From Aliiglaciecola sp041538045 (GTDB lineage Bacteria > Pseudomonadota > Gammaproteobacteria > Enterobacterales > Alteromonadaceae): a stretch of 64,000 nucleotides of DNA. Below the pieces are notes generated by a model. That model saw only the letters and a list, made by a program, of their open reading frames with translations. It did not search any database and was not told where the DNA came from. A program made the position numbers and the translations under genes. Location of the stretch: positions 62,001 through 126,000 of the forward strand of contig NZ_JBGOSE010000002.1 of NCBI RefSeq assembly GCF_041538045.1, read 5' to 3'. Of this stretch, positions 47,507 through 56,648 are shown piece by piece; positions within the stretch are counted from its first letter, which is position 1, and each line of letters opens with the position of its first letter.

Positions 47507-48997
47507 TTACTGACCTTTAGAGGTAACCGATTCTGCGTATGCAGGCATTGGGACTCTGAGAATTTTAATCCCTAAATAAGCATACACAATAGCTAAAACA
47601 GGGTTAATGAGATTGAAAAAAGCATAGAAAAGATAATCTAACGCACTTACCCCTAATACACCGCCCATATAGGCACCACAGGTATTCCACGGTATTAATG
47701 GCGAGGTTAAGGTTCCACCATCTTCTAAGCTTCTGGATAAATTTAATTGGTGTAATCCACGTTTTTCGTACTCGTTTTTATACATACGGCCAGGCATTAC
47801 AATTGCCATATACTGATCTGCCGTAATCACATTGGTTGCGAAACAGGTTAATATTGTTCGAGAAATCATGTCACCCGCAGATTTAGCACCTAATAAAATG
47901 GCACTTACTATGCGTTTTAATAGCCCAACTTTCTCCAACACAGCACCAAAGGTTAATGCGCACATGATTAACCATATTGTATTTAGCATACTGGACATGC
48001 CACCACGGCTTAATAAATCATTGAGCACATCACTTTCTGTTGTAAAGCTGACACCTGCATAAAGCGCTGTCCACACAACAGTAATACTTGCCACTATTCC
48101 GTCACGACCGTCAGTGGCAAAACCTTGTACCACTTCAGGCTGAAATATTGCGGCCCAAATTCCTCCCATAATTGCACCAATAGATACCGCTGGAAAGGCA
48201 GGTACCTTCTTCAACGCTAAAATAAGTAGAACAACCAACGGAATGAGTAAATGTAAGCCTAAATTAAATTCCGACGCTAACAAGTTTTGCATGTCTGCAA
48301 TACTTTGCGCGGATGACTCTTGACTAGAATTAAAACCTAAAACCGTAAAGATAATTAGCGTCAGTATGATACTCGGAACTACCGTCCACAACATGTACTG
48401 AATATGTTCAAACAAGTTGGTACCAGCAATGGCCGGCGCTAAGTTTGTGGTTTCTGATAAAGGCGAAATTTTATCACCAAAATAAGCGCCAGATACCACA
48501 GCTCCAGCAGTGATGGCTTCTGACATTCCCATGCCATTAGCCACTCCCATTAAGGCAACACCAACAGTCGCGGCGGTTGTCCAACTACTGCCAATACTCA
48601 TGGCAACAACAGAGCAAATTAAACAGGTAGCAGTATAAAATAAAGAAGGATTGAGCAATTCTAGGCCGTAATAAATCAAGGTTGGAACCGTACCTGATAA
48701 CATCCAAGAACCAATTAATGCGCCAACTGCTAATAAGATTAGGATTGCTCCAAGGGAAAGCGATATGCCATTGACAATGCCCTCCTCTATCTCCTTCCAG
48801 GTATAGCCATTTTTGATGCCAATAATCGATGCTATGAACATGGCGAATATCAGGGCAATTTGATTTGGTCCGAAGGAAGAATCACTTCCGTACCAATAAA
48901 CAGAAGAGCATAACAAACAAACTAAGATGACTATTGGGATCAAGGCATCAAGAATCGAGGCGTCTCTGGCGACTTTTTTATTTGGAATATTGTCCAT
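47507..48997 (-). CDS. nhaC: Na+/H+ antiporter NhaC family
   Basis: 496 residues, about 12 hydrophobic segments. NhaC motifs include SGAYFGDKISPLSETTNLAP, which carries the conserved Asp and Ser/Glu residues of the ion path, and WNTCGAYMGGVLGV near the end. It exchanges external H+ for internal Na+ at the inner membrane; close relatives can instead exchange malate/lactate with Na+. It starts 13 bp after an NSS-family transporter gene, so both are probably made together, pairing Na+-driven uptake with Na+ extrusion. Confidence 0.9.
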   Translation of the reverse strand: MDNIPNKKVARDASILDALIPIVILVCLLCSSVYWYGSDSSFGPNQIALIFAMFIASIIGIKNGYTWKEIEEGIVNGISLSLGAILILLAVGALIGSWMLSGTVPTLIYYGLELLNPSLFYTATCLICSVVAMSIGSSWTTAATVGVALMGVANGMGMSEAITAGAVVSGAYFGDKISPLSETTNLAPAIAGTNLFEHIQYMLWTVVPSIILTLIIFTVLGFNSSQESSAQSIADMQNLLASEFNLGLHLLIPLVVLLILALKKVPAFPAVSIGAIMGGIWAAIFQPEVVQGFATDGRDGIVASITVVWTALYAGVSFTTESDVLNDLLSRGGMSSMLNTIWLIMCALTFGAVLEKVGLLKRIVSAILLGAKSAGDMISRTILTCFATNVITADQYMAIVMPGRMYKNEYEKRGLHQLNLSRSLEDGGTLTSPLIPWNTCGAYMGGVLGVSALDYLFYAFFNLINPVLAIVYAYLGIKILRVPMPAYAESVTSKGQ

Positions 48998-49010
48998 TAA
49001 ATTGACTTCC

Positions 49011-50348
49011 TTATCCGATTACTGAGCGATAGAACATAATGGAAATGACAACGGGACATACAAATTTCACGTACCAAGGCCAAACTTTCCAGAATAAGGA
49101 ATGTTCAGCATTCTCATTTCCTTGCTTCAATTCCGCTAATATTTGATCTCGACGCCACACCCAACCTGCAAACAAGCATAATGCTAATCCTAAAAGTGGT
49201 TGGCTGTACTTTGTGGTTAGACTAATCACTAGTCCAAATAGACTAGAAAAGTTAAACACGATAACAGCACTTGCGATAAACACGCCGCTGGCTAGAAACC
49301 AAACGGCTTTAGTACGTTTGACTCCTTTGCTTTCGACGACATAAGCTACGGGTACTTCAAGCATTGAAATGGAGGACGTTAGTGCAGCTATTACCATAAG
49401 TGCAAAAAACGCAAACGCAACAATATTTCCTACGGGCCCCATAGTATCGAACAGTGCAGGTAAAACCGTGAATATAAGACTGTCCTCAGCAATTAAAGCG
49501 CCACTTTCAGAAAATATCTGTACACCGTTATGCAAAGCTACATACATAGAGGGAATAATTAGCATCCCGGCAAGGACAGCAACACCAATATCAACCAAGG
49601 CAACTGAGGCTCCCAAAGACGGTAACTTTTCATTTTTACTAACATATGATCCATACACCAACATGGTACCTACACCAAGAGACATAGAGAAAAATGCTTG
49701 TCCCATGGCATTAATTAACAATGCAGGATCCATAATGCGGCTAAAATCAGGCACTAAATAGGCTTTCCACCCCTCAATAGCTCCTTCTTGCAGCGACACA
49801 TAAACAATTAAAAGTACGATAATTATCATTAAGGTCGGCATTAAACGTACAGACCAACGTTCTATTCCTTTGCTAACACCGCCAGTGACTATAGCTGCAG
49901 TTAATCCTAAAAAGACGCCACAAAACAATAAATTACGAGTTATAGATTCACTTGTTAGCCAGCTAGATGCCGTATCTAAACCGAGTAGATGAGTAACAGT
50001 TTCTAAGAAAAATGCCAACATCCAACCGGCTACGATGGCATAAAAAGCAAGAATTAATGAAACAGTAACAAAGCCCCATGCGCCTGTTGCCCGGCCTATT
50101 TTACTGCCTGATATTTGCCCTAAGGCATCGACCATATTTGCTCTGGTAGCACGTCCAATAATTAATTCTGCCATTAATACTGGATATGCTAATAGGAAAG
50201 CCAAGATGATGTAAACTAATACAAATGCGGCTCCACCATTGCTTGCAACCTGTGTTGGGAAACCCCAAATATTACCTAATCCTACAGCTGATCCAGCTGC
50301 TGCGAGGATAAATCCAAGTCGAGAAGAAAACTCTCCACGTGCGTTCAT
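49011..50348 (-). CDS. Neurotransmitter:sodium symporter (NSS/SNF) family transporter
   Basis: 445 residues, about 11-12 helices, LeuT fold. The first helix reads GSAVGLGNIWGFPTQVASNG; canonical members have GN(I/L)WRFP, so the gating arginine (LeuT Arg30) is Gly29 here. Bacterial NSS proteins take up amino acids or related amines with Na+. The substrate cannot be told from sequence. First gene of a run with nhaC, pepN and DUF2835. The ATG follows AAAGGGTACGGA. Confidence 0.88.
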   Translation of the reverse strand: MNARGEFSSRLGFILAAAGSAVGLGNIWGFPTQVASNGGAAFVLVYIILAFLLAYPVLMAELIIGRATRANMVDALGQISGSKIGRATGAWGFVTVSLILAFYAIVAGWMLAFFLETVTHLLGLDTASSWLTSESITRNLLFCGVFLGLTAAIVTGGVSKGIERWSVRLMPTLMIIIVLLIVYVSLQEGAIEGWKAYLVPDFSRIMDPALLINAMGQAFFSMSLGVGTMLVYGSYVSKNEKLPSLGASVALVDIGVAVLAGMLIIPSMYVALHNGVQIFSESGALIAEDSLIFTVLPALFDTMGPVGNIVAFAFFALMVIAALTSSISMLEVPVAYVVESKGVKRTKAVWFLASGVFIASAVIVFNFSSLFGLVISLTTKYSQPLLGLALCLFAGWVWRRDQILAELKQGNENAEHSLFWKVWPWYVKFVCPVVISIMFYRSVIG

Positions 50349-50560
50349 TCCGTACCCTTTTATTATTATTGTGTTTAGCTAATTTTTTTAACCATTCTAG
50401 GAATATTATACTAAACCGTCATGACCGCAAAACAATCCTATTTTAGGTTTGACTGACTAAAGTAAAAATAGCCTGTTGTCGCTAATGACGTTCCATCCAA
50501 TACTTTTATAGTTGGTAAGTGCCAATGCTTTTGAAACAAAATATGCGTTTTTTATGTTAT

Positions 50561-50588
50561 AAAAAAAGGGCTATTTAAAATAGCCCCC
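50561..50588 (-). terminator. Terminator of the msrC-proQ-prc operon
   Basis: On the minus strand GGGCTATTT pairs with AAATAGCCC, followed by seven T residues, 17 bp after the prc stop codon. Confidence 0.85.
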
Positions 50589-50604
50589 ATTAATACATTA
50601 AAAA

Positions 50605-52650
50605 TTACTTACCCTCTGAATGAGATGCATACATACCTGTAGACACTAAATCAAATGTAATACTTGCAGCTTCATCAAGGAAAGGATCAATTTCATCCAT
50701 ATCCTCAGGTAAATCATCAAGTTTTTCGACTTTTTCTTTGCCTGCTCTTACTAAACGCTCGTTTGCTCTTTTAAGACGCAAAGCTTCTTGTTCGTCTTTT
50801 TCTTTGATTCGTTCAGACTCTACCAATGAAATAGTCTTTTTATCTTTTTCTTTTTGGTAACGCTGAATATCTTCAAAGATATAGGCAAATTCAGGATCAT
50901 TTTTAATACGTTTTAAGTGATTTTGTTCCATTACAGTAAGTGCACTTGATGTATCACCAAATGTAGAATAATTCACTCTTTCAATGCTGTCCCAGGGTAA
51001 AGCATTTTCTTCTTGGCTTTCCCCCCAATCATCTGGGTCAATTGCAGAAGGAAATTTGATATCTGGAACCACACCTAAGTTTTGTGTACTACCACCGTTA
51101 ATGCGGTAAAATTTAGCAATAGTATACTGAATACTTCCCAATGGGTTGCTATATAAATCGTAAATACGTCCTAAGGGACGGTGACGCTGTACAGTGCCTT
51201 TACCAAAGGTTTGCTCACCCAAAACGACGGCACGTCCATAATCTTGCATGGCTGCGGCAAAAATTTCTGATGCCGATGCACTATAACGATCAACAAGTAC
51301 AGTTAAAGGACCATCATAATAAGTAATGCCATCAGTATCTTTTTCAGTTCGGGTACGCCCAGAAGCATCGTGAATCTGTACCACAGGACCTTGGTCGAAA
51401 AACAATCCAGACAACAACGTTGCTTCAGTTAAAGAGCCGCCGCCATTTCCGCGCAAATCAACTACGATTCCTCGCACGCCTTTTTCTTTTAAATCAATAA
51501 GTTCTTTTTTGACGTCAGAATGCAGATTGTTATAAAAAGACGGTATGGTAATAACACCAAGTTTTTCACCAGCGTGATTGCCAGTTTCTGGTGTGTATAC
51601 TTCAGACTTAGCCGCTCGGTCTTCTAGTTTAATTTTATCTCTGGTTAAGCTTACCACTTCTGGAACATTAGATTCAGAAGCACCTTTCAAGACTTGTAGC
51701 TTAACTACACTCCCTTTAGGGCCTTTAATAAGGTCAACCACTTCATCTAATCGCCATCCGATAATATCCACAAAATCATCTTGATCTTGCGCGACACCAA
51801 CAATTTTGTCTTCAGGTTTAATTTTTTTAGATAATTCAGCTGGACCACCAGGCACCACACTGCGAATGACCGTATAATCGTCTTCACTTTGTAATACCGC
51901 GCCTATACCTTCAAATGACAGGTTCATTTCCATATCAAAACGATCGGTACTTTGCGGTGATAAATAACTTGTGTGGGCATCAACGCTGCGGGCAAAAGAA
52001 TGCATTACAGTTTGGAATACATCTTCACTTTTGGTTTGTGAAAGACGTTTAATTGCGCGTTCATAACGTTTCGTTAAAAGATCTTTAATTTCTTCCGCCG
52101 TTTTTCCCGCCAACTTTAGATTTAAGGCATCATATTTTACTCTTTGACGCCACAACTCATTTAATTCAGCGGTGGATGCAGCCCAAGGCGCCTCTTCACG
52201 ATCAAACTCCAAAGAGTCGCCTTTTTTCTCAAAATCAAAAGGTTTATCGAGTAACGTGATGGCATACTCAAACCGCTCTAAACGACGATTTAAGTTCAAA
52301 GAATATATACTGTACGCGTCGTTTAAATTTCCTTGAGCAATGGCTTCATCAAAATTTAAACGGTACTTTTCCATTGCATCGATATCAGACTTCAAAAAGA
52401 AATTACGATTGAAGTCTAGGGTTCTAACGTAGCGGTCAAATGTTTTAGCAGACAAGCTATCGTCAATTTTAATCGGTTTATAATGGGAACGTAATAAATG
52501 AGAGCTTATTCGTTTAGCTGAAGCAGAGTGTTGTGACTCTTGCACTAAACTAGGGATGTCGACAGCTTCACTCGTAGAATTAACCGCGATCGCCCCAGCA
52601 CTTAAACAAAATAATGCGCTATATACAGAAACGCGTACAAATTTATTCAT
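50605..52650 (-). CDS. prc: Tail-specific carboxy-terminal protease Prc
   Basis: 681 residues (E. coli Prc 682). A signal peptide is followed by an N-terminal domain, a PDZ domain (about 240-325: LSFEGIGAVLQSEDDYTVI) and the S41 core with the Ser-Lys dyad Ser459 (SASASEIFA) and Lys484 (TFGKGTVQ). It cleaves proteins from non-polar C-termini in the periplasm, including FtsI processing and turnover of murein endopeptidase MepS with its adaptor NlpI. It starts 4 bp after proQ, as in E. coli. Confidence 0.96.
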   Translation of the reverse strand: MNKFVRVSVYSALFCLSAGAIAVNSTSEAVDIPSLVQESQHSASAKRISSHLLRSHYKPIKIDDSLSAKTFDRYVRTLDFNRNFFLKSDIDAMEKYRLNFDEAIAQGNLNDAYSIYSLNLNRRLERFEYAITLLDKPFDFEKKGDSLEFDREEAPWAASTAELNELWRQRVKYDALNLKLAGKTAEEIKDLLTKRYERAIKRLSQTKSEDVFQTVMHSFARSVDAHTSYLSPQSTDRFDMEMNLSFEGIGAVLQSEDDYTVIRSVVPGGPAELSKKIKPEDKIVGVAQDQDDFVDIIGWRLDEVVDLIKGPKGSVVKLQVLKGASESNVPEVVSLTRDKIKLEDRAAKSEVYTPETGNHAGEKLGVITIPSFYNNLHSDVKKELIDLKEKGVRGIVVDLRGNGGGSLTEATLLSGLFFDQGPVVQIHDASGRTRTEKDTDGITYYDGPLTVLVDRYSASASEIFAAAMQDYGRAVVLGEQTFGKGTVQRHRPLGRIYDLYSNPLGSIQYTIAKFYRINGGSTQNLGVVPDIKFPSAIDPDDWGESQEENALPWDSIERVNYSTFGDTSSALTVMEQNHLKRIKNDPEFAYIFEDIQRYQKEKDKKTISLVESERIKEKDEQEALRLKRANERLVRAGKEKVEKLDDLPEDMDEIDPFLDEAASITFDLVSTGMYASHSEGK

Positions 52651-52654
52651 ATTA

Positions 52655-53305
52655 CTACCTCTTAGGTCGAGCTAAGCGCAAATTATCTGCTTGCACTTTC
52701 ACTATCATACCGGTTTGCAGTTGGACGTGAACTTCATCTTTTGAGATATCGGTAATAGTCGCAGGAAGAGGACTCTTTCCAACCTTAACGGTAACTTCGG
52801 TCCCTACCACTAAATTTGATTCAGTCAATTTTTCAGGTGGTGGTTGTTTAATTTGTTTGTGTTTTGCGGGTTTAGTTCCCTTAAATTGCGTTTGATTTTG
52901 TTTTTCACGCTTTTCTTTAGAACTTTTTTTCTCAGGTTTTGGTTTAGACGCGTTGTTTAGTTTACGTTTTTCAGCCACTTTAGCTTTACTTTCAGTCAAC
53001 TGTTTTAACGCATGTTCAGCATGCTCTTTTTCAATGGCATCACCTTGATTACCATCTAAATCAATTCGAAAACTGCCTTCTTTCACACTGTGTAAATAAC
53101 GCCAGCTGTTTGTGTAATGTCTAAGAGAAGCCCGTAATAACGTTTTACTTACCCGATCATCTTCTTTTAAACGTTCAGAAAGTTCTTGAAAGATACCTAT
53201 TTTTAAAGGTTTCGCTTCACCTTCTAATGAGAAACATTTAGGGAAGGTTTGTGCTAAAAAAGTAATAACTTCTTTGCTATTCGAAAATTTTTGTTGGTTT
53301 TCCAT
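52655..53305 (-). CDS. proQ: RNA chaperone ProQ
   Basis: 216 residues. An N-terminal FinO/ProQ domain (about 8-120, with FPKCFSLEGEAKPLKIGIF and YLHSVKEGSFRIDLDG), a Lys-rich linker (from 125) and a C-terminal Tudor-like domain (VGTEVTVKVGKSPLPATITD). It binds structured RNAs and sRNAs and affects osmoadaptation. It lies 4 bp before prc and 12 bp after a very acidic small protein gene. Confidence 0.95.
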   Translation of the reverse strand: MENQQKFSNSKEVITFLAQTFPKCFSLEGEAKPLKIGIFQELSERLKEDDRVSKTLLRASLRHYTNSWRYLHSVKEGSFRIDLDGNQGDAIEKEHAEHALKQLTESKAKVAEKRKLNNASKPKPEKKSSKEKREKQNQTQFKGTKPAKHKQIKQPPPEKLTESNLVVGTEVTVKVGKSPLPATITDISKDEVHVQLQTGMIVKVQADNLRLARPKR

Positions 53306-53317
53306 TCAATCTACTAA

Positions 53318-53620
53318 TTAATAATTTTGTTCATAATCTTCATCGTGTTCTGCATCATCCCAAGTTGCCAACAGTTGGTCAACCCAGTCGTGCAAATCCG
53401 CGTCGTCGATTTCCAAGAGGTAACTGTCTTCATGCCAGTTTACCCATATATGATGTAGTATTTTTTCTAAACGGCTTGTGTCTATGTCTTCATCTGCAAG
53501 ATCATAAGCCATGTGTAAAATCGTGTTTAATCGTTCAGCTGCTTCTTCAGCTTCGTCATCCCAATTTTCAAGATCAGCTGGCGTCGCCAAAACAACATGA
53601 ACATCTACAAGACTTTTCAC
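53318..53620 (-). CDS. Strongly acidic 100-residue protein in the proQ operon
   Basis: 100 residues with 30 Asp/Glu against only four Lys/Arg, and five Trp. It has no signal peptide or membrane segment. Hydrophobic/acidic heptad-like stretches (ERLNTILHMAYDLADEDID; LEIDDADLHDWVDQLL) suggest a compact helical cytoplasmic protein. I do not recognise a family. The start is GTG, overlapping the msrC stop (GTGA), and proQ begins 12 bp later, so it is translated within the msrC-proQ-prc operon. It is absent from the E. coli version of this locus. Confidence 0.85.
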   Translation of the reverse strand: MKSLVDVHVVLATPADLENWDDEAEEAAERLNTILHMAYDLADEDIDTSRLEKILHHIWVNWHEDSYLLEIDDADLHDWVDQLLATWDDAEHDEDYEQNY

Positions 53621-54087
53621 ACTATCGTCTCTTGCAGCAAATCAACCATTTTTTGTAATCCCAAGCCATCGATAGAATCAAAACGTGCTATTGATGGACT
53701 ATCTATATCTAACACTCCGATTAGTCGTCTCCCTGACAAAATGGGGATCACAATTTCTGAGTTGCTTGCAGCATCACAAGCAATATGCCCTTCAAACTGA
53801 TGAACGTCAGAAACGATCTGAGTCGTTCGATTTTTAGCAGCATTGCCGCAAACGCCCGCTCCCATTGGAATTCGAATACAAGCAGGTTTTCCTTGAAACG
53901 GACCTAATACCAATTCTTCACCGTCTACTAAATAGAATCCAGCCCAATTTATGTCCTCTAAACTCATAAATATTAACGCACTCAAATTTGCTAAATTAGC
54001 AATTAAGTTACGCTCATCTTCTATGAGAGCTTCAGCTTGTTTTGCAAGGCTTTGATAAAATTCAGCTTTTTCTTGATCTGTAGACAT
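53617..54087 (-). CDS. msrC: Free methionine-(R)-sulfoxide reductase MsrC (GAF domain)
   Basis: 156 residues, one GAF domain. The three redox cysteines known from E. coli MsrC (84, 94, 118) are present as Cys70 (KPACIRI), Cys80 (GAGVCGNAA) and Cys104 (GHIACDAAS). It reduces free L-methionine-(R)-sulfoxide in the cytoplasm using thioredoxin. The msrC-proQ-prc order is the same as yebR-proQ-prc in E. coli. First gene of that operon here. Confidence 0.95.
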   Translation of the reverse strand: MSTDQEKAEFYQSLAKQAEALIEDERNLIANLANLSALIFMSLEDINWAGFYLVDGEELVLGPFQGKPACIRIPMGAGVCGNAAKNRTTQIVSDVHQFEGHIACDAASNSEIVIPILSGRRLIGVLDIDSPSIARFDSIDGLGLQKMVDLLQETIV

Positions 54088-54213
54088 CTTTACCTTCGGG
54101 TTATTAACCTATATTTGCGACGAGTCGATATATAAAAAGGATTTTAACCTTCAATCACTAGAATTTCAGCGGTTTTTTTACGATTTATGTTTTAAAGACC
54201 TTCGGAAATGATC

Positions 54214-54247
54214 TTTGCAGAGATTAAGGGGTCTCAATCTCTGCAAA
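54214..54247. repeat. Perfect 12-bp inverted repeat
   Basis: TTTGCAGAGATT (54214-54225) and AATCTCTGCAAA (54236-54247) around a 10-base loop, between the SIMPL gene and msrC. No T-run on either strand, so a simple terminator is unlikely; it could be an operator or RNA hairpin in the msrC leader. Confidence 0.6.
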
Positions 54248-54300
54248 ATTTGGCTGGAAATAGCGATATATTTTGATCTGCTAGTTATCCCCTAAGGAGG

Positions 54301-54984
54301 TTATTCCTTAATTTTAAAAGACAAAGTTACACTTGCATTTATTTCATTTAGACCAGGTAAATACTGCGCTGCTTCATTAAATACAGAAAGTGAGCGCGCA
54401 GAAGGCTGCGGAGTTGGTTGATAACTCGATGTTTCCTCAACATTTATCACATTGCCTAATTTAATCTTTAAGTTCTTTGCTAAATGTTTAGCCCGCTCGT
54501 GACCATCAGAGATAGCTGCCTCTAAGGCGTTAAGGTAAGCTTGTTGTTGATCTTCGACTTCATAGCGAAATCCATCGATTCTGTTTACCTTCAAAGTAAA
54601 CAACTCTTCTAAAATTGCTGGGTAGTTTTCAAACTTCCGCAATGTCACATTGATATTGCGACTAAACACAAAGCCTTTTTGAATGTTTGATTGTCTTTCA
54701 CGTTCATACCAAGGATATAAGCTTAAGGACATGGCTTGAATATCTTGTTGCGCCACTTTGTGTTTACTCAGTACCGATAATATTTTATCAGTTTTCGCAT
54801 TTACTAGGCCATTTAAGACTGACGAATTATCACCCTTTTCTTCAACGGCAATGGTAAATTTTAAAATATCAGGTGCTTGGAAAATGCTCCCTTGCCCCCT
54901 CACTGTGATGATATCACTACGAGATTCATGGGCGGATAAAACAAAACTATTTAGTAATAAAATACCAACAAGTAGTATACGCAT
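54301..54984 (-). CDS. SIMPL (DUF541) periplasmic protein
   Basis: 227 residues. A signal peptide (MRILLVGILLLNSFVLSA) is followed by the SIMPL pattern: ITVRGQGSIFQAPDILKFTI, LSLYPWYERERQ, and the end NEINASVTLSFKI. E. coli YggE is the model; members are linked to oxidative stress and IRAK-like signalling in other hosts, without a defined activity. It begins one base after a small lipoprotein gene. Confidence 0.85.
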   Translation of the reverse strand: MRILLVGILLLNSFVLSAHESRSDIITVRGQGSIFQAPDILKFTIAVEEKGDNSSVLNGLVNAKTDKILSVLSKHKVAQQDIQAMSLSLYPWYERERQSNIQKGFVFSRNINVTLRKFENYPAILEELFTLKVNRIDGFRYEVEDQQQAYLNALEAAISDGHERAKHLAKNLKIKLGNVINVEETSSYQPTPQPSARSLSVFNEAAQYLPGLNEINASVTLSFKIKE

Positions 54985-54985
54985 T

Positions 54986-55243
54986 TTAATCTAATCCTTT
55001 TTTGGTGATAACTGCCGCTCTATCCATAATGAAGCTGACTTTAATATACTTTTCTTCTTCATTACCCCAGATGCATGAATGGGTACCAATAACGGCCTCG
55101 CAATTATCCGCTTTACCTAAAATCATCTCTACATCTGATTTTATCATCCCCATCTCAACTCTATCGTAGTTTTCTAAGGTTACTTTTGAACACCCTGCTA
55201 GCAAAATGCTAATACCTGAAAACATGATTATTTTTCGCAACAT
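54986..55243 (-). CDS. Small outer-membrane-type lipoprotein, BamE-like fold (DUF3862)
   Basis: 85 residues from the ATG at 55243. This start gives a standard lipoprotein signal (MLRKIIMFSGISILLAGCSK, lipobox LAGC, lipidated Cys18) and follows GAAAGG; a longer frame to 55291 lacks this. The mature part reads like BamE/SmpA: YDRVEMGMIKSDVEMILGK then a strand pair with Cys-Cys possibility (Cys at NCEAV and HSCIW). Position +2 is Ser, so outer-membrane sorting is expected. Adjacent to the SIMPL gene, one base apart. Confidence 0.8.
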   Translation of the reverse strand: MLRKIIMFSGISILLAGCSKVTLENYDRVEMGMIKSDVEMILGKADNCEAVIGTHSCIWGNEEEKYIKVSFIMDRAAVITKKGLD

Positions 55244-55283
55244 ATCTTTACCTTTCAAAAATGTAAGTTGTTCAGCTGTTAGT

Positions 55284-56513
55284 TTAACCAAAAAACCAAT
55301 AAGCCACTATAATTGCCGTAATAATTCCTGCGAGATCTGCAGCGAGGCAACAGGCCACGGCATAACGACTATGCTTAATTCCCACAGCCCCTAAGTATAC
55401 GGCGAGAATGTAAAACGTAGTTTCTGTTGAACCTTGCAATACTGAAGCAAGACGACCGGCAAAAGAGTCCGCGCCATGGTGTTGCATGGTTTCAATCATT
55501 AATGCTCTGGCACCAGAACCGCTCAAAGGTTTCATTAATGCATTGGGTATAGCATCAACAAAGCGATTATCTATCCCAATAAAGTTTACGCCACTGGCCA
55601 TGACCCCCATCAACATGTCCAATAATCCGCTGGCTCTAAGCATACCAATAGCAAATAACATAGCAATTAAATAAGGAATAAGTGAAATAGCTAATTTAAA
55701 ACCTTTTTTTGCCCCTTCAACAAACAATTCATAACAATTTAGTTTTTTGAAAGCCCCCACACTTAACACTATGACAATAAAAGTTAGTAGCAAGCTATTG
55801 GCTACAATGGATGATTGCGTCGACATTTGCTGTGCTGTCAGTGAGGAAAAATAAATAATTACCGCTGCTAATATTGAAATAACCGCGGCGGCATAAAGAA
55901 AAATCACACGGTTAAATAGATTTATCTTTTGTACCCAAGAGGTCACTAACAAGCCAACCATGGTCGAGGCAAATGTCGATAACAAAATGGGTATAAACAC
56001 ATCCGTAGGGTTGACTGCACCCTGCTCTGCTCGATACAAAAATACTGCGATTGGAAATAATGTCACAGACGAAGTATTCATGACTAAAAATATGATTTGT
56101 GCATTAGTAAGACTGGCTTTTGATGTATTCAGACTTTGCATATCTTGCATTGCCTTTATACCGAAAGGCGTAGCTGCGTTATCCAATCCCAAGACATTGG
56201 CTGATATGTTCATCGTAATACTTCCTATGGCGGGATGCCCCTTGGGAATTTCAGGCATTAATCGACACAACAGTGGTTCTAACACAATAGATAATTTAGA
56301 AACTAAACCAGAACGCTCAGCGACTTGAAAGATTCCTAACCAAAATGCCAATACACCGATTAAACCAATGGAAATATCAACGCTTAATTTGGCCATTGAA
56401 TAGATCGCATCCATTACGTCTTTAAAACTACCTATATGGTCATTAAAGAATACTTGCCAGAGTGTGGCGATAAATGCCGACAAAATGAATGCTAACCAAA
56501 TTCTATGTAACAT
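55284..56513 (-). CDS. Nucleoside-recognition (Gate) domain membrane protein, SpmA-SpmB-like fusion
   Basis: 409 residues, about 10 hydrophobic helices. The first half has ANVLGLDNAATPFGIKAM, the SpmA pattern; the second has GSGARALMIETM, SpmB-like, with VLQGSTETTFYILAVYLGAV. In Bacillus SpmA and SpmB are two proteins for spore core dehydration; the fused form is common in non-sporing gammaproteobacteria and its cargo is unknown. It precedes the lipoprotein gene by 40 bp. Confidence 0.85.
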   Translation of the reverse strand: MLHRIWLAFILSAFIATLWQVFFNDHIGSFKDVMDAIYSMAKLSVDISIGLIGVLAFWLGIFQVAERSGLVSKLSIVLEPLLCRLMPEIPKGHPAIGSITMNISANVLGLDNAATPFGIKAMQDMQSLNTSKASLTNAQIIFLVMNTSSVTLFPIAVFLYRAEQGAVNPTDVFIPILLSTFASTMVGLLVTSWVQKINLFNRVIFLYAAAVISILAAVIIYFSSLTAQQMSTQSSIVANSLLLTFIVIVLSVGAFKKLNCYELFVEGAKKGFKLAISLIPYLIAMLFAIGMLRASGLLDMLMGVMASGVNFIGIDNRFVDAIPNALMKPLSGSGARALMIETMQHHGADSFAGRLASVLQGSTETTFYILAVYLGAVGIKHSRYAVACCLAADLAGIITAIIVAYWFFG

Positions 56514-56570
56514 AATTACTTAAGGTGTTGACTGTTTGAGAGTAAACTACCATAGAATCAATATGATGTG

Positions 56571-56606
56571 AGAAAATCCTGTTTATCGATTAACAATAAA
56601 CAGGAC
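56571..56606 (-). terminator. Terminator of the class V aminotransferase gene
   Basis: On the minus strand TCCTGTTTAT and ATAAACAGGA form a perfect 10-bp stem around TGTTAATCG, followed by TTTTCTC. It lies 43 bp past the aminotransferase stop. Confidence 0.65.
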
Positions 56607-56648
56607 TTGTTCGTAGTAATAATTAGTGAGGGGGAATTTTTTATAGAA

